From Haemophilus haemolyticus (GTDB lineage Bacteria > Pseudomonadota > Gammaproteobacteria > Enterobacterales > Pasteurellaceae), in NCBI RefSeq assembly GCF_003351405.1, contig NZ_CP031240.1, positions 1,364,001 to 1,428,000 of the forward strand: a stretch of 64,000 nt of DNA, read 5' to 3'. Of this stretch, positions 8,493-21,160 are shown piece by piece (the first letter of the stretch is position 1; each line of letters begins with the position of its first letter). Under the pieces are notes generated by a model. It worked only from the letters and a program-made list of their open reading frames with translations. It did not search any database and was not told the DNA's origin. Position numbers and translations under genes: made by a program.

Positions 8493-10850
8493 TTATTGAG
8501 CGGGTGGATTTGGGTTATCCAATACATCCCAGACGCTTTCTTGTCGAGGTGCGATTTCTGTTTCAGCTGGTGGAGTAGCTGGCGATGGAGAAGCATTTGA
8601 TGTGCCTCCGCAGAAATTCTGCCCATTATTGACCCAAACTGGGATCACTCGATTGCTGTCACAATCCCAGCTGCCATGTTGGGTAATACCAACCCATTTC
8701 ATATTCTCAGGTTTATTTAGCTTCAATTTCTCAATATAAGTATGGCTTAAATAATCTTTATAAATCTGTAATGCGCCTGATGCACCAGTGAGTTTTGTTT
8801 CACCATTATCATCGCGACCAAGCCAAACCGTGCTGATATTTTTTCCATCGATCCCCACAAACCAAGTATCACGTGCATCATTTGTTGTCCCTGTTTTACC
8901 AGCTAAACGTAAATCCGCATAATCATTTTGTAAGCTACGAGCTGTACCCCGTTCAACAGTTTGTTGCATCGCAAATAACGTTTGGAATGCGGCTTCTTGT
9001 GGTACCACTTGTTTTGCGGTTTTATCATGTTGATAAATGATATTTCCTTGGCGATCTGCAATGGTATCGACGGTTGTGAGCTCAATCCGTCCACCTTGAT
9101 TTGCAATAGTTTGATAAAGTTTTGTGACATCATAAGGTGAGATAGTATAAGCCCCGAGCAACATAGCGGGCACTTTTGGAATTTCCACGTTATCCCATCC
9201 CATCGCTTTTTGTGTATCAATGACTTTGCTCAAGCCGACTTTCATCCCAATATTAACAGTCGGAATATTTAAAGAACGCGCTAAGGCATCCATTAACATT
9301 ACCGAACCGCTATATTTTTTATCATAGTTGCGCGGTTGCCACGGCGGGCTACCTTTGACATTAATCGTAATTGGCTGGTTATTAATTGGGGTATTTAAAC
9401 GGAACTGTTCTGGATTAGAAAGTGCGGTCAAATAAATTGATGGTTTGACTAAAGAACCAATCTGACGTTTTGCCATTAATGCACGATTAAAGCCAGCATA
9501 TTGCGTTTGTAAACCACCCACTACCGCACGAATTTCACCCACACGGTAATCCGCAACAATCATGGCGCCTTCTAAATATGGATTTTTAGTTTTCAGTTGT
9601 AGTTGTGAAACTGTATTCACCACTGCATTTTCTGCTTGGGCTTGTTGTTTTAAATCCATTGTGGTGAAAATCCGTGCGCCAAGTAAACTGGATATTTTAT
9701 GTTCGCCTAGTTTACGACGTAAATCCGCCTGTAAAGTTTGAATAAATGACGGATATTTACGGGAGATTTGTCCTTTTTGTTGAACACCTAAAGGTCGTTG
9801 GCTTAATAATTGATAAAGTTCATCACTGATCATTTTATGTTCAAGCATGAGCTTTAAAACAACATTACGACGCTCTAAGGCATTTTGAGGATTACGCCAA
9901 GGATTATAAAGTGAAGGGCCTTTGACCATCCCGACTAAAAGTGCAATTTGATCTAAGCTAATTTCACGAATTGAACGACCAAAATAGAATTGGCTGGCTA
10001 ATTCAAAACCGTGAATTTGCGTATCGCCATTTTGTCCGAGATAAATTTCATTGAGATAGGTTTCGAGAATACGATTTTTATCATAACGCCAATCTAACAG
10101 CAGTGACATCAAGGCTTCGTTTGCTTTACGGGTGATCGTACGTTCGCTTGATAAAAATAAATTTTTCACGAGTTGTTGAGTGAGTGTACTACCACCTTGT
10201 ACAGTTTGTCCCGCACGAATATTGGTAATTAATGCTCGTATAATCCCCACTGGATTTATACCGTGATGATCATAAAAACGGCGATCTTCTGTTAAAATTA
10301 GGGCATCAATCAATAAGCGCGGGTAATTTTGTAAAGGAATTGCAAGGCGATCTTCATTATCAGATTCCAACATTGCAATCAATTTGGGCGCAAGGCGAAA
10401 TTCATCGATTGCTTTTACGGCAACGAGATCTTCAATTCGATTAAGTTTGTTATCGACAAAACGTAAACGTAAAACTCGTTGTGGTTCTGGTTTATCAGGG
10501 AAAGGGAAAGCTCGACGAAGAACCACAATGGTATCATCTTCCAATTTGAAATCGCCTGGTGCGGCTACCATGGTCGTTTGGCGATATTCGTTATCTAATA
10601 AAATTTGAATCACTTCATCGAAAGCGAGATTATCTGAAATTTTCACACTTTCAATACGGCTATATACTTCAGCGGGCAAACGCCAAATTTGCCCGTCCAT
10701 TTTCGAACGGATTTGCCAATCTAAATATCCGCCATAAAATACGGTTAATACCGCACCACTAAACGCTACTTTTAATAGAAAGCTTTTGAAAGAACGGTGT
10801 TTTTTGGGTGTTTTTTCTTCGGGATTTTTTTGAACGTTTTCGGTGGTCAT
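8493..10850 (-). CDS. mrcB: Penicillin-binding protein 1B (class A, bifunctional)
   Basis: Polymerises and cross-links peptidoglycan at the periplasmic face. The 785-residue product has a short basic cytoplasmic tail, one membrane anchor (about residues 26-43), a UB2H-like region, the glycosyltransferase domain with EDRRFYDHHGINPVGIIRA (about residues 197-215) and QGGSTLTQQLVKN, then the transpeptidase with S-L-V-K, S-L-N and KTGTTND. This order is typical of PBP1B. The C-terminal end is Pro/Ala-rich. The activator LpoB is not in the window; LpoA at 58785 activates PBP1A. The start lies 6 bp after the yacL stop without an obvious SD, suggesting coupling. Confidence 0.94.
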   Translation of the reverse strand: MTTENVQKNPEEKTPKKHRSFKSFLLKVAFSGAVLTVFYGGYLDWQIRSKMDGQIWRLPAEVYSRIESVKISDNLAFDEVIQILLDNEYRQTTMVAAPGDFKLEDDTIVVLRRAFPFPDKPEPQRVLRLRFVDNKLNRIEDLVAVKAIDEFRLAPKLIAMLESDNEDRLAIPLQNYPRLLIDALILTEDRRFYDHHGINPVGIIRALITNIRAGQTVQGGSTLTQQLVKNLFLSSERTITRKANEALMSLLLDWRYDKNRILETYLNEIYLGQNGDTQIHGFELASQFYFGRSIREISLDQIALLVGMVKGPSLYNPWRNPQNALERRNVVLKLMLEHKMISDELYQLLSQRPLGVQQKGQISRKYPSFIQTLQADLRRKLGEHKISSLLGARIFTTMDLKQQAQAENAVVNTVSQLQLKTKNPYLEGAMIVADYRVGEIRAVVGGLQTQYAGFNRALMAKRQIGSLVKPSIYLTALSNPEQFRLNTPINNQPITINVKGSPPWQPRNYDKKYSGSVMLMDALARSLNIPTVNIGMKVGLSKVIDTQKAMGWDNVEIPKVPAMLLGAYTISPYDVTKLYQTIANQGGRIELTTVDTIADRQGNIIYQHDKTAKQVVPQEAAFQTLFAMQQTVERGTARSLQNDYADLRLAGKTGTTNDARDTWFVGIDGKNISTVWLGRDDNGETKLTGASGALQIYKDYLSHTYIEKLKLNKPENMKWVGITQHGSWDCDSNRVIPVWVNNGQNFCGGTSNASPSPATPPAETEIAPRQESVWDVLDNPNPPAQ

Positions 10851-10856
10851 AGTCGG

Positions 10857-11210
10857 TTAAGAGATAAAATCAACATAAGCTTCGAGGAAATGGATAAAAT
10901 CTTGCGTGCCACAAAAAGCAATGCTTTCCTCATCATAATAATGAAAATCGTCTTCCAAAATTTCATCTGTTTCAATGGCGAGATTATTCGCTCGTACCAT
11001 TACTTCATCAGCATCTAAAAACAATGTATATTCTGCGCCAATTAAGATATTTTCTTGATTTTCAGAGAGTGATTGCGCAGTAGAAAGTGCGGTCAAAATC
11101 GCCTTTGGATTTGACCGCACTTCAGTATTGAACCAGTTAGCAAGAGCAATGTGTTCCATCGAACATTTTACGGATACATTGCCTTGATAATGTGTAAATT
11201 GAAAATCCAT
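10857..11210 (-). CDS. yacL: UPF0231 family protein YacL
   Basis: A 117-residue acidic protein matching enteric YacL along its length: start MDFQFTHYQG, then ALANWFNTEV, GAEYTLFLD, EVMVRANNL and HYYDEESIAFCG. Function is not established. The ATG at 11210 is one base after the erpA stop (TAAGATG); the longer open frame that starts inside erpA has no support. It is the middle gene of erpA-yacL-mrcB. An inverted pair of perfect uptake signals (11085-11093 and 11114-11122; 13-bp arms) lies inside the coding sequence, which is unusual since such pairs normally sit between genes. Confidence 0.85.
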   Translation of the reverse strand: MDFQFTHYQGNVSVKCSMEHIALANWFNTEVRSNPKAILTALSTAQSLSENQENILIGAEYTLFLDADEVMVRANNLAIETDEILEDDFHYYDEESIAFCGTQDFIHFLEAYVDFIS

Positions 11211-11211
11211 C

Positions 11212-11556
11212 TTAGATACTAAAGGATGAACCACAGCCACAAGTGCTGGTAGCATTTGGATTATTTACAGTAAAGCGTGAACCTTCTAAACCTTCTGTGT
11301 AATCGACGGTACCACCGATTAAATACTGTAAACTCATTGGGTCAATCACAAGTTGAACCCCTGATTTTTCAATCGTTAAATCGCCTTCATTCACTTTTTC
11401 ATCAAAAGTAAAACCATATTGGAAACCGCTACAGCCACCACCCGTGATATACACGCGTAATTTCAAATTAGTATTTTCTTCTTCGCTGATTAAATTTTTT
11501 ACTTTATTCGCTGCTGCATCAGTAAATGTCAATGGTACTGCAATGTTATCTGTCAT
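11212..11556 (-). CDS. erpA: A-type iron-sulphur carrier protein ErpA
   Basis: ErpA receives Fe-S clusters from the scaffold and delivers them to apoproteins such as the isoprenoid enzymes IspG/IspH. The 114-residue product has the three conserved cluster cysteines: Cys42 in GGGCSGF, and Cys106 and Cys108 in TCGCGSSF. Length equals E. coli ErpA (114). It is the first gene of a coupled set with yacL and mrcB, and is divergent from map. The start at 11556 follows GGGAAATA. Confidence 0.94.
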   Translation of the reverse strand: MTDNIAVPLTFTDAAANKVKNLISEEENTNLKLRVYITGGGCSGFQYGFTFDEKVNEGDLTIEKSGVQLVIDPMSLQYLIGGTVDYTEGLEGSRFTVNNPNATSTCGCGSSFSI

Positions 11557-11650
11557 AATTATTTCCCGCTTCCCGAAAATTTGAATTCCGTTATTATCTA
11601 ATAACCATTTACTCCATTCAAGTGTAATCCAGTTTTTTCCTAGAAATCGT

Positions 11651-11658
11651 GCTATAAT
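11651..11658 (+). promoter_or_regulatory. Extended -10 promoter of map
   Basis: TATAAT at 11653-11658 is preceded by TG at the extended -10 position (gTGcTATAAT), while no good -35 is visible. Transcription would begin about 27 bp before the map ATG, and AGGTGA follows as SD. Confidence 0.55.
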
Positions 11659-11692
11659 CTGGCAAAATTTTTTTCAAAAAAGGTGAAATAAA

Positions 11693-12499
11693 ATGGCTAT
11701 TCCAATTAGAACAGAAAAAGAAATTGTAAAACTACGTGAGGCCTGCAAATTGGCTTCGGATGTGCTGGTGATGATTGAACCTTACGTAAAAGCAGGTGTA
11801 ACTACTGGCGAACTTGATCGAATTTGCCATGAATATATGGTGAATGAACAAAAGGTTATCCCTGCATGTTTGAATTATCACGGTTTCCCAAAATCTACTT
11901 GTATTTCCATTAACGAAGTTGTCTGTCACGGTATTCCAAGTGACGATAAAGTGCTTAAAAATGGCGATATTGTGAATATTGATGTCACGGTGATTAAAGA
12001 CGGTTATTTTGGCGATAACTCAAAAATGTATATCGTGGGTGGTGCAACGAATATTCGTAGTAAAAAGTTAGTGGAAGCGGCACAGGAAGCCTTATACGTG
12101 GGATTGCGCACAGTAAAACCAGGTATTCGTTTAAATGAAGTAGGTAAAGCTGTGCAAAAATATACTGAAAGTCAAACTTTCAGCGTTGTGCGCGAATATT
12201 GCGGACATGGTGTCGGTACAGAATTTCACTGCGAACCTCAAGTATTGCATTATTACGCAGATGATGGTGGTGTGATTTTAAAACCAGGCATGGTGTTTAC
12301 GATTGAGCCAATGATTAATGCGGGAAAAAAAGAAGTGCGCGTGATGGGTGATGGTTGGACAGTAAAAACCAAAGATCGCAGCCATTCAGCACAATATGAA
12401 CATCAACTTGTTGTCATGGAAACTGGTTGTGAAGTGATGACTATTCGCGATGAAGAAATTGCAGAAGGTCGAATTTCACGGATTATGGTGAATGTGTAA
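11693..12499 (+). CDS. map: Methionine aminopeptidase type I
   Basis: Removes the initiator methionine from nascent proteins. The 268-residue product contains the five metal ligands of the family: Asp97 and Asp108 (in NIDVTV and GYFGDNS), His172 (YCGHGVG), Glu205 (FTIEP) and Glu236 (QYEHQ), with the substrate His79 in VCHGIPS. Length is typical for type Ia enzymes. It has its own extended -10 promoter and a strong terminator, so it is monocistronic and not coupled to rpsB as in some bacteria. Confidence 0.97.
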   Translation: MAIPIRTEKEIVKLREACKLASDVLVMIEPYVKAGVTTGELDRICHEYMVNEQKVIPACLNYHGFPKSTCISINEVVCHGIPSDDKVLKNGDIVNIDVTVIKDGYFGDNSKMYIVGGATNIRSKKLVEAAQEALYVGLRTVKPGIRLNEVGKAVQKYTESQTFSVVREYCGHGVGTEFHCEPQVLHYYADDGGVILKPGMVFTIEPMINAGKKEVRVMGDGWTVKTKDRSHSAQYEHQLVVMETGCEVMTIRDEEIAEGRISRIMVNV

Positions 12500-12520
12500 T
12501 TGACATAAAATTATAGGATA

Positions 12521-12550
12521 AGGGCGTAGATATACGCCCTTTTTATTTTT
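12521..12550 (+). terminator. map intrinsic terminator
   Basis: AGGGCGTA (12521-12528) and TACGCCCT (12533-12540) form a perfect 8-bp stem with loop GATA, followed by TTTTTATTTTT. Confidence 0.85.
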
Positions 12551-12592
12551 CTTTATAATAAAACGACTTCGATATAACAAAAGGCAATTAAT

Positions 12593-15184
12593 ATGCTGTT
12601 TTCTCCGATACTCTCTTCTCCTTTAACGCCAAGTGCGGTCAAAATTGAGCGAGAAAATCTTAAGCAATTTGAGCTTGAGAATTTTTCTCGTTATTCCATT
12701 TTTGAGCTTATTGAAAATCGCAGTGATTTTTATGATGCCTTATTGATTCAACTTTGGCTGGAAATGGGATTAAGTGAACAACAGGGGATTGCTTTAATTG
12801 CTGTAGGCGGTTATGGACGGCGTGAGATGTTTCCTTTGTCGGATCTCGATTTTTTAATTTTGGTCGAGCAAATGCCTAGCCCAGAAATTGAAGAAAAGAT
12901 CACCCAATTTATCCAATTTTTATGGGATTGTGGCTTTGAGGTGGGAAATAGTGTTCGAACCTTAGAACAATGTGAATCGGAAGGAAAACAAAATATTACG
13001 ATTGCCACCAATTTATTAGAAGCCAGATTTCTTGCTGGAAATCGACCGCACTTTGATGCGCTAAATGAATTAGTAAAACATGCTGATTTTTGGTCGAAAG
13101 AAGATTTTTTTAATGCCAAAGTGCAAGAGCAAATAGAACGTTATCAGCGTTATCACAATACGGCTTATAACCTTGAGCCAGATATTAAGTACAGCCCTGG
13201 TGGCTTGAGAGATTTACATTTGTTGTATTGGGTGGCGTTGCGCCATTCGGGGGCGCTGACTCTTGAGGCCATTTTACAAAGTGGTTTTATTTATCCTCAA
13301 GAATATCAGCAACTACAAGAAAGTCGTGCTTTTTTATTTAAAGTGCGGTTTGCTTTGCATTTGATTTTGAAACGTTACGATAATCGTCTGTTGTTTGATC
13401 GTCAAATTAAAGTCAGTGAATTGTTGGGTTTCCTAGGGGAAGGCAATCAAGCTGTGGAAAAAATGATGAAATGTTTTTTCCAAGCATTGCACCGAATTTC
13501 GTTGATTAGTAATTTGCTGATTCAGCATTATCGAGAAAATGTGCTTTCATCAAATCAGGATAGCGTGATTCATCAGTTAGACGATGATTTTCAACTGATT
13601 AATCAATGCTTGTGTTTGCGTAATAGCCTTGTTTTTCAAGAAAAACCAGAACGAATTTTAGATCTATTCTTTTATTTAACGCAGTACGAACAGGCCAATA
13701 TTCATTCTGATACCTTGCGTCAATTACAAATTTCCTTAGATCAACTACCACAAAAATTATGTGAAATTCCTGCAGCTAGGGAAAAATTTCTACGTTTGTT
13801 TAATCAACCTAATGCGATTAAGCGTGCGTTTATGCCGATGCACCAATATGGCGTATTAACTGCGTATCTTCCGCAATGGCAAGCCATTGAGGGCTTAATG
13901 CAATTTGATTTGTTCCATATTTATACGGTGGATGAGCATACATTGCGCGTGATGTTGAAATTGGAAAGTTTTCTGTCACAGGAAAGTGCGCAAGAACATC
14001 CCATTGCTCATCGAATTTTTAGCCAACTTTCTGACCGCACTTTGCTTTATATTGCAGCGTTATTCCACGATATTGCAAAAGGGCGGGGCGGTGATCACGC
14101 AGAACTTGGCGCAGAAGACGTAGCAGACTTTGTGCAATTACATGGTTTAGATCGTCGAGAAATTGATACCCTTGCTTGGCTTGTCCAATCCCATTTGCTG
14201 ATGTCAATTACGGCGCAACGCCGTGATATTCATGATCCTGAAGTGGTTATGAATTTTGCGGAAGCCGTGCAAAATCAAGTTCGATTAGATTATCTCACCT
14301 GTTTAACGGTGGCGGATATTTGCGCAACCAATGGTAATTTATGGAATAGCTGGAAACGTTCTCTTTTTGCCTCTTTATATGAATTTACTGAACAGCAATT
14401 TGCACAAGGTATGAAAGAATTGCTTGATTACTCAGAAAAATCGGAAGAAAACCGAAAACTTGCACAACAAATTTTAACGCAGGATTATTCCGAGATTGCA
14501 CCAATCTTGATTGAGCAATTATGGGATCGTTGTCCTGAAGATTATTTTGTGCGTAATACGCCAAAACAAATCGCGTGGCATACAAGTTTGCTAGTGGGGT
14601 TTGCTGAGTCATTATTAGTGAAAATTAGTAATCGCTTTTCACTTGGCGGCACGGAAGTGTTTATTTATTGCCAAGATCAACCGCACTTATTTAATAAAGT
14701 CGTGAGTACCATTGGCACAAAAAAATTCAGTATCCATGATGCGCAGATTATTACGACACAAGATGGTTATGTTTTTGATAGCTTTATCATCACAGAACTT
14801 AACGGTGAATTAGTGGAATTTGATCGTCGCCGAGAATTAGAGCAAGCTCTAACAGTAGCCCTTCAAAGTGAAAAATTACCCGCACTTTCTATTGCCCCGA
14901 ATCGTCAGCTTCAACACTTCAGTGTACAAACTGACGTACGTTTTTTACACGAAAATAAAAAAGAGCATACTGAAATGGAACTGGTTGCGTTGGATAAACC
15001 AGGGTTATTAGCGCAAGTGAGCCAGATTTTTAGTGAGCTAAATCTCAATTTATTGAATGCGAAAATTACCACTGTGGGCGAGAAAGCCGAGGACTTTTTT
15101 ATTTTGACGAATCAATTAGGGAAAGCTCTTGCAAGAGAGGAGAGAGAAATATTAAAACAAGTTCTTGTGAAAGAAATTCACTAA
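12593..15184 (+). CDS. glnD: Bifunctional uridylyltransferase / uridylyl-removing enzyme (PII sensor)
   Basis: Adds and removes UMP on the PII protein according to glutamine level, controlling nitrogen assimilation. The 863-residue product has the nucleotidyltransferase motif [17 protein letters not shown] (residues 72-88, metal-binding Asp84 and Asp86), the HD hydrolase motif [12 protein letters not shown] near residue 490, and two C-terminal ACT domains (about 685-735 and 790-845). Length is close to E. coli GlnD (890). Five perfect uptake signals lie inside it. No hairpin terminator was seen before the adhesin locus that follows. Confidence 0.95.
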   Translation: MLFSPILSSPLTPSAVKIERENLKQFELENFSRYSIFELIENRSDFYDALLIQLWLEMGLSEQQGIALIAVGGYGRREMFPLSDLDFLILVEQMPSPEIEEKITQFIQFLWDCGFEVGNSVRTLEQCESEGKQNITIATNLLEARFLAGNRPHFDALNELVKHADFWSKEDFFNAKVQEQIERYQRYHNTAYNLEPDIKYSPGGLRDLHLLYWVALRHSGALTLEAILQSGFIYPQEYQQLQESRAFLFKVRFALHLILKRYDNRLLFDRQIKVSELLGFLGEGNQAVEKMMKCFFQALHRISLISNLLIQHYRENVLSSNQDSVIHQLDDDFQLINQCLCLRNSLVFQEKPERILDLFFYLTQYEQANIHSDTLRQLQISLDQLPQKLCEIPAAREKFLRLFNQPNAIKRAFMPMHQYGVLTAYLPQWQAIEGLMQFDLFHIYTVDEHTLRVMLKLESFLSQESAQEHPIAHRIFSQLSDRTLLYIAALFHDIAKGRGGDHAELGAEDVADFVQLHGLDRREIDTLAWLVQSHLLMSITAQRRDIHDPEVVMNFAEAVQNQVRLDYLTCLTVADICATNGNLWNSWKRSLFASLYEFTEQQFAQGMKELLDYSEKSEENRKLAQQILTQDYSEIAPILIEQLWDRCPEDYFVRNTPKQIAWHTSLLVGFAESLLVKISNRFSLGGTEVFIYCQDQPHLFNKVVSTIGTKKFSIHDAQIITTQDGYVFDSFIITELNGELVEFDRRRELEQALTVALQSEKLPALSIAPNRQLQHFSVQTDVRFLHENKKEHTEMELVALDKPGLLAQVSQIFSELNLNLLNAKITTVGEKAEDFFILTNQLGKALAREEREILKQVLVKEIH

Positions 15185-15279
15185 CTAATAATGTAGATAT
15201 ATGAATAAATTAACTCTCATAGCCTTACATTGAAACTATTAAGAATAATTATATATTCTACTATGGTTATTTTTAAATT

Positions 15280-15295
15280 TGTGACGAACTTCACA
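15280..15295 (+). promoter_or_regulatory. CRP (cAMP receptor protein) binding site of the adhesin gene
   Basis: TGTGACGAACTTCACA is a perfect TGTGA-N6-TCACA core with AT-rich flanks. Its centre (15287.5) is 41.5 bp upstream of the start point predicted from the -10 at 15316, which is the position of a class II CRP-activated promoter. Confidence 0.75.
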
Positions 15296-15315
15296 TTTTT
15301 TTGAATTAGTTAGAG

Positions 15316-15321
15316 TATAAT
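15316..15321 (+). promoter_or_regulatory. -10 element of the adhesin promoter
   Basis: A consensus TATAAT. The -35 position (about 15293-15298, ACATTT) is poor and overlaps the CRP site, as expected for a CRP-dependent promoter. The predicted start point, about 15328-15329, gives a leader of roughly 50 bases; GGAG at 15369-15372 serves as SD for the ATG at 15379. Confidence 0.65.
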
Positions 15322-15378
15322 TGATAAACCAATTTTATTCTATTTTTATATAGCATTGATTTAGTAGTGGAGAATTGT

Positions 15379-18922
<3,544 letters not shown>

Positions 18923-18939
18923 AATAAAGGATAAGAGTA

Positions 18940-18972
18940 AAAGTGCGGTCAATTTGGACCGCATTTTTTATA
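18940..18972 (+). terminator. Terminator of the adhesin gene
   Basis: AAAGTGCGGTC pairs with GACCGCATTTT (one G-T pair) around CAATTTG and runs into TTTTTTAT. The left arm is a perfect uptake signal (18941-18949); the right arm has one mismatch. Confidence 0.7.
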
Positions 18973-19074
18973 AAAATACGGGTGTTGACGTGAAAAATTG
19001 TGGTTCTTGAAAAATATATTTCTAGGTAAATTTGCCTTATGTTATCCTTTACAAAAAAATTTTAGGGTCACACT

Positions 19075-20142
19075 ATGCTGAGTATTTTTGTTACTTTTCT
19101 TGGCGCATTTTTAACATTGATTGTGATGCGACCAGTTGCCAATTGGATTGGATTAGTTGATAAGCCAAACTATCGTAAACGTCATCAAGGCGCAATTCCG
19201 CTAATCGGTGGCGTGTCGCTTTTTGTTGGAAATCTTTGCTATTACTTGATGGAATGGGATCAGCTTCGATTACCGTATCTCTATTTGTTCAGTATTTTTG
19301 TTTTATTGGCGATAGGGATTTTAGATGATCGCTTTGATATCAGTCCTTTCTTAAGAGCGGGGATTCAAGCAATTCTGGCGATTTTAATGATTGATCTTGG
19401 GAATGTTTATCTTGATCATCTTGGTCAAATTTTAGGGCCTTTCCAGTTAACGCTTGGTTCAATTGGTTTGATTATTACCGTCTTTGCCACTATCGCGATT
19501 ATTAATGCCTTTAATATGATTGATGGTATTGATGGATTGCTCGGTGGGCTTTCTTGCGTTTCTTTTGCCGCGATTGGTTTTTTGATGTATCGAGATGGGC
19601 AAATGGATATGGCACATTGGAGTTTTGCTTTAATCGTGTCGATTTTACCTTATTTGATGCTAAACCTAGGGATTCCATTTGGATCGAAATATAAGGTGTT
19701 TATGGGGGATGCGGGGAGTACATTAATTGGTTTTACCATTATTTGGATTTTGTTATTGAGTACGCAAGGAAAAGGGCATCCTATGAATCCAGTCACCGCA
19801 CTTTGGATTATTGCGATTCCTTTGATTGATATGGTTGCTATTATTTATCGCCGTGTACGTAAAGGTAAAAGCCCATTCCGCCCAGATCGTTTACATGTTC
19901 ATCATTTAATGGTGAGAGCAGGTTTAACATCAAGACAAGCCTTTTTATTGATTACGTTTGTTTCGGCAGTTTGTGCAACTATCGGTATTTTAGGGGAAGT
20001 TTATTATGTGAATGAGTGGGCGATGTTTGTTGGCTTTTTCATTTTATTTTTCCTTTATGTCTATTCAATTACGCGTGCATGGCGAATTACCCGTTGGGTC
20101 AGAAGAATGAAACGTCGTGCCAAAAGGTTGAAGAAAGCATAA
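19075..20142 (+). CDS. wecA: Undecaprenyl-phosphate GlcNAc-1-phosphate transferase (WecA/Rfe)
   Basis: Inner-membrane enzyme that transfers GlcNAc-1-P (or a related sugar phosphate) to undecaprenyl phosphate, starting surface glycan synthesis. The 355-residue product has about eleven hydrophobic segments and the family motifs ILDDRFD near residue 84, NAFNMIDGIDGL near residue 143, and the His motif RPDRLHVHHLM near residues 265-275. The tail is very basic. AGGG precedes the ATG. It lies between the adhesin and two tRNA genes and has its own strong terminator. Confidence 0.93.
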   Translation: MLSIFVTFLGAFLTLIVMRPVANWIGLVDKPNYRKRHQGAIPLIGGVSLFVGNLCYYLMEWDQLRLPYLYLFSIFVLLAIGILDDRFDISPFLRAGIQAILAILMIDLGNVYLDHLGQILGPFQLTLGSIGLIITVFATIAIINAFNMIDGIDGLLGGLSCVSFAAIGFLMYRDGQMDMAHWSFALIVSILPYLMLNLGIPFGSKYKVFMGDAGSTLIGFTIIWILLLSTQGKGHPMNPVTALWIIAIPLIDMVAIIYRRVRKGKSPFRPDRLHVHHLMVRAGLTSRQAFLLITFVSAVCATIGILGEVYYVNEWAMFVGFFILFFLYVYSITRAWRITRWVRRMKRRAKRLKKA

Positions 20143-20184
20143 AAATAAAGGCTTGTGTTATTAAATCACAAGCCTTTATTTTTT
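20143..20184 (+). terminator. wecA intrinsic terminator
   Basis: AAATAAAGGCTTGTG (20143-20157) and CACAAGCCTTTATTT (20167-20181) form a perfect 15-bp stem, then TTTT. Confidence 0.85.
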
Positions 20185-20236
20185 GAGAAAATTCACCGCA
20201 CTTTTTAACATTTTGGCTATTTCTTTCTATAGATAG

Positions 20237-20266
20237 AAAAAATCCCCAGCCTTTTGGCTAGGGATT
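20237..20266 (-). terminator. Terminator of the tRNA-Gly transcript
   Basis: On the minus strand AATCCCTAGCC pairs with GGCTGGGGATT around AAAA, followed by TTTTTC, directly after the second tRNA gene. Confidence 0.8.
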
Positions 20267-20272
20267 GAAATT

Positions 20273-20348
<76 letters not shown>

Positions 20349-20372
20349 AATAATGCTTTTATAATGTAAAAT

Positions 20373-20448
20373 TGGAGCGGGAAACGAGGCTCGAACTCGC
20401 GACCCCAACCTTGGCAAGGTTGTGCTCTACCAACTGAGCTATTCCCGC
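20373..20448 (-). tRNA. tRNA-Gly (anticodon GCC), promoter-proximal copy
   Basis: Same 76-nt tRNA as its neighbour except for a compensated pair in the anticodon stem: CAACC/GGTTG instead of CGACC/GGTCG (A-T for G-C). CCA is encoded. The copies are 24 bp apart and co-transcribed. Confidence 0.97.
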
Positions 20449-20473
20449 AGTTCACATCAGTGAATGTGGTCGC

Positions 20474-20501
20474 ATTATACAAATATTTTTAGGGCTTGCA
20501 A
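20474..20501 (-). promoter_or_regulatory. tRNA-Gly promoter
   Basis: On the minus strand TTGCAA (20496-20501) and TATAAT (20474-20479) with a 16-bp spacer, followed by GCGACC. A GC-rich discriminator of this kind is typical of stable-RNA promoters under stringent control. Confidence 0.75.
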
Positions 20502-20541
20502 GGGCAATTTCATAAAAAGAAATTTTTTGTTGAAGTTTTCG

Positions 20542-21090
20542 TCAATCTAATTTCATGAAATGTTCGCGATAATAAGCTAGCTCTTTAATCGATTCTCGAA
20601 TGTCATCTAGCGCCAAATGCGTATTCTCTTTTTTAAAGCCTTCTAAAATTTCAGGTTTCCAACGTGCAGCAAGTTCTTTTAATGTGCTCACGTCTAAATG
20701 ACGATAATGAAAATAATCGGCTAAATCAGGCATATATTTCACTAAGAAGCGTTTATCTTGGGCAATACTGTTACCGCAAATTGGCGATGAACCTTTTGGT
20801 ACCCATTTTTTTAAAAAGTCTAAGGTTTGTAATTCTGCTGCACGTTCGGTGAGTTTGCTGGCTTTTACACGTTCAATTAAGCCGTTTTCACTATGTGTTT
20901 TTTGGCACCAGTCATTCATTTTATTGAGTAATTCATCAGACTGATGGACAGCCAACACTGGTCCCTCTGCTAAAATATTTAAATTTTTATCTGTTACGAT
21001 AGTGGCAATTTCAATAATACGTTCTTTTTCCGGATCTAAACCGGTCATTTCTAAATCAATCCAAATAAGATTTTGTTTATCGAATGACAT
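20542..21090 (-). CDS. orn: Oligoribonuclease
   Basis: 3'-5' exonuclease that degrades 2-5 nt RNA (and pGpG) to mononucleotides, finishing mRNA turnover. The 182-residue product has the DEDDh exonuclease motifs: DLEMTGLD near residues 11-18, [12 protein letters not shown] near residues 109-120, and [10 protein letters not shown] near residues 156-166. Length matches E. coli Orn (181). ATG 21090 is preferred; a TTG seven codons upstream is possible. Divergent from rsgA, as in E. coli. Confidence 0.96.
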   Translation of the reverse strand: MSFDKQNLIWIDLEMTGLDPEKERIIEIATIVTDKNLNILAEGPVLAVHQSDELLNKMNDWCQKTHSENGLIERVKASKLTERAAELQTLDFLKKWVPKGSSPICGNSIAQDKRFLVKYMPDLADYFHYRHLDVSTLKELAARWKPEILEGFKKENTHLALDDIRESIKELAYYREHFMKLD

Positions 21091-21160
21091 AATATCAGGT
21101 ATCCTATGCAAAATTTTTTTTCATTTTACCAAAAACAAGGGAAAAAACGACCGCACTTTT

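Noticed and set aside
8903..9220. Minus-strand ORF of 105 codons inside mrcB
   Set aside because: It lies in another frame of a clear PBP1B gene and has no family similarity; shadow ORF.
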